DNA of 64,000 bases from Aeromicrobium yanjiei (GTDB lineage: Bacteria; Actinomycetota; Actinomycetes; Propionibacteriales; Nocardioidaceae): the NCBI RefSeq assembly GCF_009649075.1, contig NZ_CP045737.1, positions 2,108,001 to 2,172,000 of the forward strand. Reading direction: 5' to 3'. Shown piece after piece: positions 17,108 through 25,459 of the stretch (positions are counted from its first letter, which is position 1; each line of letters starts with the position of its first letter). The notes under the pieces are model-generated. The model saw only the letters and a program-made list of their open reading frames with translations, was not told where the DNA came from and did no database searches. The translations under genes and the position numbers were made by a program.

Positions 17108-17129
17108 AAGGACAGGCATGCCTGCCCTT
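17108..17129. promoter_or_regulatory. 22-bp palindromic operator at the FTR1 promoter
   Basis: AAGGACAGGCA and TGCCTGCCCTT form a 22-bp palindrome with one mismatched pair, ending on the first base of the -10 TACACT (17129-17134). The half-sites AGGNNAG and CTNNCCT recall DtxR/IdeR iron boxes, though the centre is wider than the usual 19-bp box. A metal-responsive repressor is the obvious guess. Confidence 0.55.
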
Positions 17130-17140
17130 ACACTCATGAG

Positions 17141-18013
17141 GTGCTCGCCAACTTCCTCATCGGTCTCAGAGAGGGTCTGGAAGCCAGCCTCGTCGTCAGC
17201 ATCCTGATCGCGTACTTGGTGAAGACCGACCGGCGGCACCACATCCGCTACATCTGGATGGGGATCGCGGCCGCGGTCACCCTCGTCCTTGTCGCGTTCA
17301 CCGCGATCAACATCGCGATCGGCTCCCTCCCCTTCCGCACGCAGGAGCTCGTCGGCGGCACCTTGTCGATCCTCGCGGCGGCCCTCGTCACGTGGATGAT
17401 CTTCTGGATGCGGCGCACCGCCCGCGGGCTGAAGAAGGAGCTCGAGAGCGAGATGGCCGACGCCGTCACGCTCGGACCGCTCGCAGTCGCGTTCGTCGCC
17501 TTCCTGACGGTCGGGCGCGAGGGCCTCGAGACCGCCGCGATCATGTACGGGACGGTCGCGGACGCGTACACCGCAACACCCTTCATCGGCGCCGCAGGAG
17601 GGCTGCTGGTCGCGGTCGTCCTGGGCTACCTGATCTATCGCGGGGCGATCACGGTCAATCTCGGCAAGTTCTTCACGGTGACGGGCTATCTGCTCATCGT
17701 GGTCGCCGCGGGCGTCCTGGCCTACGGGATCTACGACCTCCAGGAGGCGGCGTTCCTGCCCCGGCTCACGTTCGAGGTCGGCGGCATCTCCGACCTCGGC
17801 AACGCAGCCTTCGACATCTCCTCGACCATCCCGCCCGACAGCTGGTACGGCACGCTGCTCAAGGGCACGGTCAACTTCCAGCCGAACCCGTCGTGGCTGC
17901 AGGTCATCGGCTGGGCCTGCTACCTGTTCCCCGTGCTGTGGCTGTACTCCCGCAAGCCCGCGGCCCCGAAGGCCGCCGCCCCGGCCGATGCCCAGGTGGA
18001 CGTCGCCCGGTAG
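17141..18013 (+). CDS. FTR1-type high-affinity iron permease
   Basis: A 290-residue, seven-helix permease for Fe3+ or Pb2+. Both hallmark REGLE motifs are present: LREGLEASL at residues 9-17 and VGREGLETA near 128. GIYDLQEAAFLP near 200 matches the EfeU-type branch. No EfeO or EfeB partner lies downstream. The GTG is leaderless: TACACT at 17129-17134, 6-nt spacer. A palindrome overlapping this -10 suggests iron-dependent repression. Confidence 0.9.
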   Translation: MLANFLIGLREGLEASLVVSILIAYLVKTDRRHHIRYIWMGIAAAVTLVLVAFTAINIAIGSLPFRTQELVGGTLSILAAALVTWMIFWMRRTARGLKKELESEMADAVTLGPLAVAFVAFLTVGREGLETAAIMYGTVADAYTATPFIGAAGGLLVAVVLGYLIYRGAITVNLGKFFTVTGYLLIVVAAGVLAYGIYDLQEAAFLPRLTFEVGGISDLGNAAFDISSTIPPDSWYGTLLKGTVNFQPNPSWLQVIGWACYLFPVLWLYSRKPAAPKAAAPADAQVDVAR

Positions 18014-18039
18014 TTGATTCCCGCCGCTAACGTGGGCGC

Positions 18040-18069
18040 ATGACATCGGCCCCCCGCGCAGCTCGATGA
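18040..18069 (+). CDS. Nine-codon leaderless mini-ORF coupled to the next gene
   Basis: TAACGT (18028-18033) is followed after 6 nt by ATG and nine codons (MTSAPRAAR) whose TGA overlaps the next gene's ATG (ATGA, 18066-18069). The downstream ATG has no Shine-Dalgarno sequence and lies out of frame, so reinitiation from this mini-ORF is the simplest way to translate it. An alternative is a sequencing frameshift joining the two frames. Confidence 0.5.
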   Translation: MTSAPRAAR

Positions 18070-18656
18070 ACGACTACAAGAAGCCGTCCCTGCCCGGTCC
18101 TGCCCTGTTCGAGGCGCAGGCCGGAGGCAGCGATCCCGCCGAGGCGACGGCTGCCGGTCATCGCATCGCCACCCTGCTCGTCCGTGGGCCGCGCACGGTC
18201 GACGACCAGGGACTCGTCGACCGGGTGCTGCACCTGGCCGACGAGGAGGGCCTCGGGGTCATCGCCGAGCTGTGGTCGCACGCCGCACCAGACACCGTCG
18301 CCGGAGCGCTGTGGCGGCTCTACCTGCTGCGCACGTCGGTGCACCGCCTGCCCGAGCAGGCCGCCCGCGAGTTCGCCGCCGGCAAGGCGTACGCGCCCGT
18401 GCACGAGGTGCTGGCCGGCGTCATCGACCCGCCGGGTCCCGACGAGGTGATCGCACTCGTCGACACCGTCGTCCGCGGCATCGTCGGCTCCCACTTCGAC
18501 GTCACGCTGGACCGCGCCGCGGCGTTCGCGCACATCGTCGGGGTCGGTCGCGCGCAGCTCGAGGGGGGCGACCCCCACAGCGCCGCGAGACTCGTCGACA
18601 CCGCCCTGCACCTGCACAAGGCAGCCGAGCTGGAGCGCACCGGCGAGCTCCACTGA
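18066..18656 (+). CDS. Conserved hypothetical protein (196 aa)
   Basis: An acidic, helical, soluble protein with no signal peptide. Segments such as VLHLADEEGLGVIAELWS, ALWRLYLLRTSVHR and GVGRAQLEGGDPHSAARLVDTALHLHKAAELE look like an all-alpha fold conserved in actinobacteria, but I do not recognise a named family. Translation probably depends on the overlapping nine-codon mini-ORF at 18040-18069. Function unknown. Confidence 0.7.
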   Translation: MNDYKKPSLPGPALFEAQAGGSDPAEATAAGHRIATLLVRGPRTVDDQGLVDRVLHLADEEGLGVIAELWSHAAPDTVAGALWRLYLLRTSVHRLPEQAAREFAAGKAYAPVHEVLAGVIDPPGPDEVIALVDTVVRGIVGSHFDVTLDRAAAFAHIVGVGRAQLEGGDPHSAARLVDTALHLHKAAELERTGELH

Positions 18657-18674
18657 ACGTCACACCGTCGGTGC

Positions 18675-18702
18675 TTGTGTGGTCACCGCGCTCGGTTAGG
18701 CT
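18675..18702 (+). promoter_or_regulatory. Promoter of a candidate non-coding RNA
   Basis: TTGTGT (18675-18680) and TAGGCT (18697-18702) are 16 bp apart, the best -35/-10 pair in this gap. No coding frame with a credible start follows before the convergent aldo/keto reductase. Confidence 0.45.
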
Positions 18703-18708
18703 TGAGGT

Positions 18709-18957
18709 CGCGTCGGGCTGCGGTAGCCCCGGGTCCCAAAATTAGCCGCTTCGAGCGGCCATGCGCCGTGAGGCGCTTCCCAGCCCGGCGTGACCCCCTC
18801 TCCGTGACCACTCGGCATGGTCACCACGGACCAGATCGGCCGCGCTTTCGGTCGTTCCGGCCCCAGCCCGCCGTCCTGCGCCTAGCCTCATGACTGCGGG
18901 GACCGTTGAGCCCCCGACCGCCGACCGGCATCGATCCAGGGCGAAAGCCGGTCGGCT
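18709..18957 (+). ncRNA. Candidate structured non-coding RNA
   Basis: The 300-bp gap after 18656 has a promoter but no convincing gene. It holds successive hairpins: GCCGC/GCGGC on a TTCGA loop, GCGCC/GGCGC on GTGA, GTGACCA/TGGTCAC, and CGGCCG/CGGTCG. TGAGG just after the -10 (18703-18707) and CCTCA near 18886-18890 could close the ends, and GGGCTG pairs with CAGCCC, giving a rod of about 185 nt that resembles 6S RNA in outline only. A GCCGACCGGC/GCCGGTCGGC stem near 18919-18955 may be the terminator. No known RNA family was recognised. Confidence 0.35.
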
Positions 18958-18964
18958 CGGTCGG

Positions 18965-19942
18965 CTATCTGGGTGCGTACGTCGTGTATGACTGCCGCGG
19001 ACGACCGATCTGCGCCAGCTCGTCCAGGTCGTCCTGCGACGGGACCCAGGCGGCCGCCGCGGCGTTGGCCGCGACCTGCTCCGGCCGGGTCACCCCGGCG
19101 ATGACGCTCGACACGGCCGGCTGGGCCGCCAGACCACCGATCGCGAGGTCCAGCACGGTGATGCCACGGGAGTCGGCGAAGGCCTCGAGCTGCTCGATCC
19201 GGTCCCAGTCGGCAGTGCGCAGGCGTTCGGCCTGCGACGCCAGCTCGAGACGCGACCCGGCGGGCGGGGCCTGGTCCCGGCGGTACTTCCCGGTCAGCAG
19301 GCCGTACGCGAGCGGGAAGTAGGGCAGGATCCCGACGCCCAGCTCGAGGCACGCGGGGACGAGTTCCACCTCCGCGGTGCGGTTGTAGAGGGAGTACTCG
19401 TTCTGGGCGGTGACGTACGAGGCGAAGCCGTTCGTCCGCGAGATCCACGCCGCGTCGACGACCTGCCAGGCCTGCAGGTTCGACGAGCCGATGGCCCGGA
19501 CCTTGCCCTCGACGACCAGCTCGTTCATCGCACCGAGGGTCTCCTCCATCGGCGTCGTCGGGTCGGGGGTGTGGAGCTGGTAGAGGTCGATGTGGTCGGT
19601 GCCCAGCCGGCGCAGGCTCGCCTCGACGGCCGTACGGACGTAGGCCGCGGTGCCCCGACGGCCGCCGTCATCACCGTTGACGCCGCCCATGTCCATGCCG
19701 AACTTGGTCGCCAGCACGACCTCGTCACGCCTACCCCGCAACGCCGTCCCCAGCAGGGTCTCGCTCTGGCCGCGACCGTACGAGTCGGCGGTGTCGAAGA
19801 AGGTGACGCCGTGCTCGAGTGCCGCGTCGACGACTGCGGTCGTGCGGTCCTGATCGATGCGCGTGCCGAAGGCGTTGCAGCCGATGCCGAGCGCGGACAC
19901 TGCGATGCCGCTCGAGCCGAGGGTGCGAGAGGGGGTCGTCAT
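18965..19942 (-). CDS. Aldo/keto reductase (AKR family)
   Basis: A 325-residue NADPH-dependent TIM-barrel oxidoreductase. The catalytic tetrad is visible: Asp and Tyr in FFDTADSYGRG, Lys in VLATKFGMDMGG and His in DLYQLHTPD. The C-terminal VIAGVTRPEQVAANAAAA binds cofactor phosphate. The chain resembles the YajO/Gcy-like group without a clear substrate. Leaderless on this strand: TAGGGT (19954-19949) is 6 nt before the ATG. It converges on the candidate RNA. Confidence 0.88.
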   Translation of the reverse strand: MTTPSRTLGSSGIAVSALGIGCNAFGTRIDQDRTTAVVDAALEHGVTFFDTADSYGRGQSETLLGTALRGRRDEVVLATKFGMDMGGVNGDDGGRRGTAAYVRTAVEASLRRLGTDHIDLYQLHTPDPTTPMEETLGAMNELVVEGKVRAIGSSNLQAWQVVDAAWISRTNGFASYVTAQNEYSLYNRTAEVELVPACLELGVGILPYFPLAYGLLTGKYRRDQAPPAGSRLELASQAERLRTADWDRIEQLEAFADSRGITVLDLAIGGLAAQPAVSSVIAGVTRPEQVAANAAAAAWVPSQDDLDELAQIGRPRQSYTTYAPR

Positions 19943-20023
19943 GCTGCCACCCTAGGCAGAGGCGCGAGCGTGCACTTGGTCACGTACGACCCACGGTCCT
20001 TCCTCTCCCGTAGACTGGGAAGC

Positions 20024-20371
20024 ATGCTCATGAGGTCCGCGGCGCGCAGAACCGCTGCTGTCCTCATGGTGGCGCTGGTCGCCATGCTGCTGGTCGCGAC
20101 CGGCGGACCCGCGCGCGGCGCGCACCAACGGGTCAGCGCCGGCACCGGACACGCGACGGCCGCCGGCGTGCAGAGCGGGCGACACCTCGACGTGCAGGCC
20201 CCGACGCCGCAGCACGACCAGGCGTCCCATCTGCTCGACCTCGCGTCCACTCCCCCGTCCCCGGCCCCTCAGCGGGTCGATGCCGGCTGGACCACCCTCA
20301 CGACCGACACCGCGACGTACGTCGGCGCTGACGCCGTGACCCCGACCGGACGGGCACCGCCGGCTCGCTGA
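20024..20371 (+). CDS. Small exported protein upstream of secDF
   Basis: A 115-residue protein with an N-terminal hydrophobic segment (about 11-28, AVLMVALVAMLLVATGG) and an Ala/Pro/Thr-rich remainder, probably secreted or membrane-tethered. TAGACT (20011-20016) lies 7 nt before the ATG. It stands 53 bp upstream of secDF in the same direction. No family recognised; the tail has low sequence complexity. Confidence 0.6.
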   Translation: MLMRSAARRTAAVLMVALVAMLLVATGGPARGAHQRVSAGTGHATAAGVQSGRHLDVQAPTPQHDQASHLLDLASTPPSPAPQRVDAGWTTLTTDTATYVGADAVTPTGRAPPAR

Positions 20372-20424
20372 GCCGCGCCCACCCGTCCGATCCACGCCTC
20401 CCGGCGTCACCCCGAAAGTCCTCC

Positions 20425-22722
20425 ATGACCTCCCGTGCTCCCTTGTGGCGGGCGATCGCTGCCTTCGCGATCGTCGCTGTGTCACTGCTGCTCGCCCTCA
20501 AGCTCGACGCCAAGCTCGGCCTCGACCTCAAGGGCGGCACCCAGATCGTCCTCGAGACCCGCGACTCCGAACGCGTCAAGGCCGACGCGGAGTCGACCGA
20601 CCGCGCGCTCGGCGTCCTGCGCGGACGCGTCGACGCCCTCGGCGTGGCCGAGCCGACCCTCGCCCGCTCGGGCGACAAGCGCATCATCATCGAGCTCCCG
20701 GGCGTCCAGGACCCCCGCGAGGCGGCAAAGGTCATCGGCCAGACCGCCCAGCTCTCGTTCCACGAGGTGCTTGCGGTCCCCGAGGCCGACGCCAAGCCCG
20801 GCAAGGGCGAGAAGATCGTCGAGGACGAGGACGGTCGCCCCATCCTCATCGGCAAGCAGCTCCTGGACGGCAACGGCGTCAAGGATGCGAACGCCGGCCA
20901 GAACGAGCAGTCGCTGGGCCAGTGGATCGTCAACATCGAGTTCAACAAGGACGGCAGCAGCGGCTGGAAGCAGCTCGTGTCCGATGCGTGCGCCAACCCG
21001 GCTGCGGGTCAGCGCATCGCGATCCTGCTCGACAACGAGACCATCTCCTCGCCCGCCGTCCAGCCTGACCTCTGCGCGTCCGGCGGTGGCGGCTCGACCC
21101 AGATCACGGGTGACTTCGACTCCGAGAGCTCCAAGGACCTCGCCGCGCTGATCAAGGGCGGCGCACTCCCCGTCCCCGTCGACGTGATCGAGCAGAGGAC
21201 CGTCGGCCCGACGCTCGGCAAGGTCGCCATCGACGCCTCGATCGAGGCCGCCATCATCGGCATCATCCTGACCGGCCTGTTCATCATGTTCGTCTACCGA
21301 CTGGTCGGCTTCCTCGCCACGATCGCCCTCGCGACGTACGCCCTCATCGCCTTCGCCCTGCTGGTCTGGCTCGGGGCGACACTCACCCTGCCGGGCCTGG
21401 CGGGCTTCGTGCTCGCGATCGGTCTGGCGATCGACGCCAACGTCCTGGTGTTCGAGCGAGCGCGGGAGGAGTACGCCGAACGACGCTCGGCGGGCCTGTC
21501 CCCCGCGCTGACCACCGGCTTCAACAAGGCCTGGTCGGCGATCCTCGACTCCAACGTCACGACCCTGCTGGCCGCGGGGCTGCTGTTCTTCTTCGCGTCC
21601 GGCCCCGTCAAGGGCTTCGGCGTCACGCTGTCGATCGGCGTCATCGCCTCGATGGTCTCGGCTCTGGTCATCGCACGCGTGCTGTGCGAGTGGGCCATGC
21701 GCCGTGCGTTCGTCCGCAACCGTCCCCAGATCAGTGGACTGGCGGGCACCGGCCGCATCCGCAGGTGGCTGACCGAGAGCGGTCCTGACCTGATGAAGCG
21801 CAGCGGCACGTGGATCGTGATCACGCTGGTCGTGGCCGTCGTCTCCGTCGGTGGCATCGCGATCCGCGGGCTCAACCTGGGTGTGGAGTTCACCGGCGGA
21901 CGCCTGCTGGAGTACTCGACGTCCAAGTCCGTCGACGCCGAGGACGCCCGTGTGGCCGTCAGCGACGCCGGGTTCACGCAGGCCGTCGTCCAGTCGTCGT
22001 CCGGCGAGGACGGCCGCGAGAACATCAGCGTCCGCCTCGACGAGATCACCAACGACGAAGCGGTCGAGGTCGAGAAGGCTCTCGCGAGCGTCGCGGGCGA
22101 CGTCGAGAAGGAGCGCGACGAGCTGATCGGCCCGAGCCTCGGCAAGGAGCTGCGCGACAAGGCACTGATCGCCTTCGCGATCGCCGTGGCGGCACAGATG
22201 CTGTACCTCGCGTGGCGGTTCCGGTGGACGTACGCGGCGGCCGCCGTGCTGTCGATGTCCTCAGTCGTGCTGACGGTGGTGGGTGTCTTCGCCTGGTGGG
22301 GCAAGCCCATCGACGGCGTGTTCCTCGCGGCGGTGCTCTCGATCATCGGCCTGGCCGTCAACGACACGATCGTGGTCTTCGACCGCATCCGGGAGCACAC
22401 ACGGGAGAACCGCAAGCGGCCTCTGCGGGACGTGGTCAACGAGGCGATCCTGCAGACCATCCCCCGCACGATCAACACGGGCCTGGGAGCGATGTTCATC
22501 CTGGCGGCGCTGGCCGTCCTGGGTGGGGACTCGCTCACCGACTTCGCGATCGCGCTGCTCATCGGTCTCTCGGTCGGCATCCTCTCGACGATCTTCACCG
22601 CCTCGGCGCTGGCGGTCGTCCTGGAGGAGCGCTTCCCGCACGACCCGGACGCGGCCCCCAAGAAGGTCATCGACCCGTACGCCTCGGTCGACGACGGGCG
22701 GTCGACGGGTGCCGTGATCTGA
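20425..22722 (+). CDS. secD: Fused SecD-SecF protein translocase subunit
   Basis: A 765-residue RND-type membrane protein that uses the proton gradient to help pull preproteins out of the Sec channel. SecD half: DLKGGTQIVLE (33-43), a periplasmic domain with LPGVQDPREA, and GFVLAIGLAIDANVLVFERAREE. SecF half: LNLGVEFTGGRLLEY and SIIGLAVNDTIVVFDRIREHT. Twelve membrane helices are expected. Most actinobacteria encode SecD and SecF separately after yajC; here they are one chain with no yajC beside it. No strong Shine-Dalgarno sequence is seen before the ATG at 20425. Confidence 0.93.
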   Translation: MTSRAPLWRAIAAFAIVAVSLLLALKLDAKLGLDLKGGTQIVLETRDSERVKADAESTDRALGVLRGRVDALGVAEPTLARSGDKRIIIELPGVQDPREAAKVIGQTAQLSFHEVLAVPEADAKPGKGEKIVEDEDGRPILIGKQLLDGNGVKDANAGQNEQSLGQWIVNIEFNKDGSSGWKQLVSDACANPAAGQRIAILLDNETISSPAVQPDLCASGGGGSTQITGDFDSESSKDLAALIKGGALPVPVDVIEQRTVGPTLGKVAIDASIEAAIIGIILTGLFIMFVYRLVGFLATIALATYALIAFALLVWLGATLTLPGLAGFVLAIGLAIDANVLVFERAREEYAERRSAGLSPALTTGFNKAWSAILDSNVTTLLAAGLLFFFASGPVKGFGVTLSIGVIASMVSALVIARVLCEWAMRRAFVRNRPQISGLAGTGRIRRWLTESGPDLMKRSGTWIVITLVVAVVSVGGIAIRGLNLGVEFTGGRLLEYSTSKSVDAEDARVAVSDAGFTQAVVQSSSGEDGRENISVRLDEITNDEAVEVEKALASVAGDVEKERDELIGPSLGKELRDKALIAFAIAVAAQMLYLAWRFRWTYAAAAVLSMSSVVLTVVGVFAWWGKPIDGVFLAAVLSIIGLAVNDTIVVFDRIREHTRENRKRPLRDVVNEAILQTIPRTINTGLGAMFILAALAVLGGDSLTDFAIALLIGLSVGILSTIFTASALAVVLEERFPHDPDAAPKKVIDPYASVDDGRSTGAVI

Positions 22723-22763
22723 AGCGCGTGCGCAGCGCGGCGGGATAGGCATATCGTGTCGCC

Positions 22764-23519
22764 ATGAGCGACATCGGGGAGGTACGTTTCGGCGGGCGCG
22801 CCAAGTGGGGCGCCGTCGCAACCAACCTGATCATCGCCGCGCTGGGCACGTTCCTGGTGGTCGTGGCCTTCGTCGCGGTGCCGGCAGACGTCCACGCGCT
22901 GCGGGCGCTCGGCTGGTACACCGTGGCCGCCACGGTGCTCACCGTCGCTCTCGCCGTCGCGCTCGCCGCGACCGGCCGGCTGCCGACGGTGGACCGCGTC
23001 GACCTCGACGGCGAGGAGGCGCGCGGGGTCGAGTCGTGGCCCTGGCAGTGGCGCTACGACCTGGTCATCGACCTGGGACTCGGTGCCGCACTCCTCACGG
23101 TGGCCGGTATCGGTCTGGTCGAGGGAGGCTCGTGGCTCGTCCCGAGCGTCGCTGTCGGTCTTGTCGGCATCTGGTTCCTGGTGCGCGCGATCTTGTCCGC
23201 GAGCGGTCGCCGCCGCAACGAGGCGCTGTGGCTCACCTCCAGCGAGCTCGTCCACGACACGGTCAACGGGCGTGAGCGCTGCGGTCGCGCGAGCGTCACC
23301 CGGGTCGCGGCCATCGATCAGTACGTGGTGGCTGACATCGAGGGCAGGACCCGGCATCAGCCTGCGCCCCCGCCCCGGCCCTGGCGCCGTCGCCGCCGGC
23401 TGGACAACCCGCGCACGGTCGTCTTCGACACGACCCTGACGGGCCACACACCTCAGCAGATGGCCGACTGGCTGCGGACCGAGCTCGAGCTCACCGACCG
23501 CCAACGGCTGCGGCGCTGA
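22764..23519 (+). CDS. Membrane protein at the head of a type VII-substrate cluster
   Basis: A 251-residue protein with four membrane segments (about 17-39, 48-68, 103-122, 126-146) and a soluble basic C-terminal domain containing PRPWRRRRRLDNP and FDTTLTGHTPQQMADWL. I recognise no family. TATCGT (22752-22757) is 6 nt before the ATG. A decayed copy of its 3' end lies at 28437-28590, next to the second DUF6318 copy, so this gene belonged to the duplicated locus. It could protect against, or export, the effector downstream. Confidence 0.65.
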   Translation: MSDIGEVRFGGRAKWGAVATNLIIAALGTFLVVVAFVAVPADVHALRALGWYTVAATVLTVALAVALAATGRLPTVDRVDLDGEEARGVESWPWQWRYDLVIDLGLGAALLTVAGIGLVEGGSWLVPSVAVGLVGIWFLVRAILSASGRRRNEALWLTSSELVHDTVNGRERCGRASVTRVAAIDQYVVADIEGRTRHQPAPPPRPWRRRRRLDNPRTVVFDTTLTGHTPQQMADWLRTELELTDRQRLRR

Positions 23520-23560
23520 CCCACGACCGGGCACGACACGTCGACACACAGGGGATGACG

Positions 23561-23866
23561 ATGAGCACGAGCACCACCGAGTCCGCGACCGGGCGCGCCA
23601 TGCCGCCGGTCGTCTACGTCCCGACGACGGACGACCCTGACCCGCACCAGCGGCACATCGTGATGCACCACGTCGAGGACGGCAGGACTGCCCTCTACGC
23701 GTACTCGGCACCCGACCGGCTGGAGGACTTCTATCTTCCGGGCAGCCCCTGGGTGCTGTGCGACATCCCAACGCTTCAGCGCATCCACGACGAGACGCCC
23801 TACGACCTGCTGTTCGTCGACGTCGATCCCGGTCTGCGCGAGGACACGTCGGAGGTGACCGCATGA
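23561..23866 (+). CDS. SAV_915-like small protein
   Basis: About 101 residues, acidic, with an SseB-like pattern: PPVVYVPTTDDPDP, ALYAYSAPDRLEDFY and PYDLLFVDVDPGLRED match what I recall of the SAV_915 family, often found beside type VII secretion substrates. The second ATG (23561) is chosen over 23555 because AGGGG ends directly before the first and is well spaced for the second. Its TGA overlaps the next ATG. Confidence 0.68.
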   Translation: MSTSTTESATGRAMPPVVYVPTTDDPDPHQRHIVMHHVEDGRTALYAYSAPDRLEDFYLPGSPWVLCDIPTLQRIHDETPYDLLFVDVDPGLREDTSEVTA

Positions 23867-24159
23867 CCGGCCGGCTTGACGTCGACCTGGCCGCTCTCGC
23901 GTCGATCGCGGCGACGTTGGACCGCGGCGCGAGCGGGCTGGATGAGCTGTCCGGCTCGGTGCCGGCAGGTGTCGATGCCGGTCCCATGACGGGCGTCATC
24001 GCGAGCATGCTGAGCCAGGTCGTCGACAGTGCGGGCAACGTGTCGTCCGCGTCGAGCGGCGCAGCCGACCTCGTCCGGCTCAGCCGGGACTACTACCAAC
24101 GTGCTGACGCCGAGGCCGAAGCCACGTTCGCCGACATCAAGAAGGCGACCGAGCGGTGA
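23863..24159 (+). CDS. EspC-like type VII secretion target protein
   Basis: A 98-residue, all-helical protein: DVDLAALASIAATLDRGASGLDEL, a Gly/Pro turn, then DSAGNVSSASSGAADLVRLSRDYYQRADAEAE. This helix-turn-helix with a late YxxxD/E (YYQRAD) is the general signature of type VII secreted proteins and fits the EspC/PF10824 group. Both ends overlap neighbours by four bases (ATGA and GTGA), so it is coupled with the SAV_915-like gene and with the larger effector, its likely partner. Confidence 0.72.
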   Translation: MTGRLDVDLAALASIAATLDRGASGLDELSGSVPAGVDAGPMTGVIASMLSQVVDSAGNVSSASSGAADLVRLSRDYYQRADAEAEATFADIKKATER

Positions 24160-25424
24160 GCGTCGACACCGAGATCGAGGGCTCGCCGTCGTCCGTCGAG
24201 TCTGTCGCGACCTGGCTGCGCAACTCACTGGCGCCCGAAATCGCTGACGCCGCCGACGGCATGAACGACGCGCGCAAGTCCGCCGACGACTCCTGGCAGG
24301 GTCCGGCGGGCGACCAGTTCTCGTCCTGCATGTCGGGCGCCCGCGACAAGACGGACTCGCTGGAGAGCGCCGCGAAGAAGATGGCCGAGGACCTCGACGA
24401 CTTCGCCGAGAAGCTGCGCGGCTGCCAGAACGACATGGCCACGATCCGCAGCGACGCGACGGCCGCCGGCCTCACCGTCGTCGGCTTCATGGTGCAGGAC
24501 CCCGGCCCCGGGCCGGAGCGCCCGCCGGACGGCTTCACCGGCACGCCCGAGGAGGTGACGGCGCACAACGCCAAGGTCACCGCGTACGACGCCCACCAGG
24601 ACAAGATCCGGGCGTACAACCACGCCTCGAGCGAGGCCGCACGCATCGACCGCAAGTACGCGACCGCGTGCCGGTCCCTCCAGGACGACTACACGGTCGG
24701 CCAGCACGCGTCGTGGCTGCTGACCACCGCCGACATCCTCGGGGACGCCGCGGTCGGCGCCCTCGGCGTCGCCGTCGCGGGCAAGCAGAGCAAGCTCAAC
24801 AAGCGCGCGGCGGATCTCGTCGACGAGGCTCGCCGCGCGATCGACGACCTGCAGGCCCATCCCGAGCGCTACATGAAGCGCAAGTGGATCTTCTTCAAGA
24901 GCCTCGACACGGCCAAGCTGGAGGCGGACCGGCTCGCCCTGGCAGGCAAGCTCGACGAGGCGGAGGACCTGCTGCGGCAGAGCCAGCTCGCAGGCGAGGG
25001 CAAGGTCCCCAAGGTGCTGGGCCGGTTCGGCAAGGTGCTCGGTCCGATCGGCCTGGGTCTCGGTGCCTACAACGACTACCAGGAGGGCGAGACCACGACC
25101 CAGATCGTCGTCTCGCAGGGCGCGTCGACCGGCGCGGGTCTGCTCGTCGGTGCCGGCGCCACGGTGGGGACGAGCGCGCTCGTCGGGGCCACGATCGGCT
25201 CGGTCGTCCCCGGAGCAGGGACCGCCGTCGGAGCGGTCGTCGGAACCGTGGTCGGCGCGGGCATCGCGATCTTCTCCGACGGCGCCATCGACTCGTTGTT
25301 CGAGAACGGTCCGGACGTCGGCAAGGCCTTCGACGAGGGCGTGGACGCGCTGAAGGACACAGGAGGCGCGATCAAGGACGGCGTCTCCGGCGTCGCCGGC
25401 AAGATCGGCGGACTCTTCGACTGA
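24156..25424 (+). CDS. Large type VII-type effector with glycine-rich hydrophobic tail
   Basis: A 422-residue protein starting at GTG. Residues 1-110 form a WXG100-like bundle (SVATWLRNSL, DSWQGPAGDQFSS, LDDFAEKLRGCQNDM), the expected secretion signal domain. A second helical part (170-300) follows, then two adjacent hydrophobic stretches (about 320-375) dense in Gly-x3-Gly spacing, such as AGLLVGAGATVGTSALVG and VGAVVGTVVGAGIAIF. The end is amphipathic (DGVSGVAGKIGGLFD). The layout resembles LXG/WXG toxins with glycine-zipper domains that insert into membranes. Activity is inferred, not shown. Confidence 0.7.
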   Translation: MSVDTEIEGSPSSVESVATWLRNSLAPEIADAADGMNDARKSADDSWQGPAGDQFSSCMSGARDKTDSLESAAKKMAEDLDDFAEKLRGCQNDMATIRSDATAAGLTVVGFMVQDPGPGPERPPDGFTGTPEEVTAHNAKVTAYDAHQDKIRAYNHASSEAARIDRKYATACRSLQDDYTVGQHASWLLTTADILGDAAVGALGVAVAGKQSKLNKRAADLVDEARRAIDDLQAHPERYMKRKWIFFKSLDTAKLEADRLALAGKLDEAEDLLRQSQLAGEGKVPKVLGRFGKVLGPIGLGLGAYNDYQEGETTTQIVVSQGASTGAGLLVGAGATVGTSALVGATIGSVVPGAGTAVGAVVGTVVGAGIAIFSDGAIDSLFENGPDVGKAFDEGVDALKDTGGAIKDGVSGVAGKIGGLFD

Positions 25425-25459
25425 TCCGCTGCTTCGGCGCCGCACCCGGGCAGGTTGTG

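Noticed and set aside
18675-18893. A 72-codon + strand frame within the candidate RNA gap.
   Set aside because: Arg/Pro-rich, without hydrophobic or conserved segments or a start signal; the structured RNA reading is more economical.
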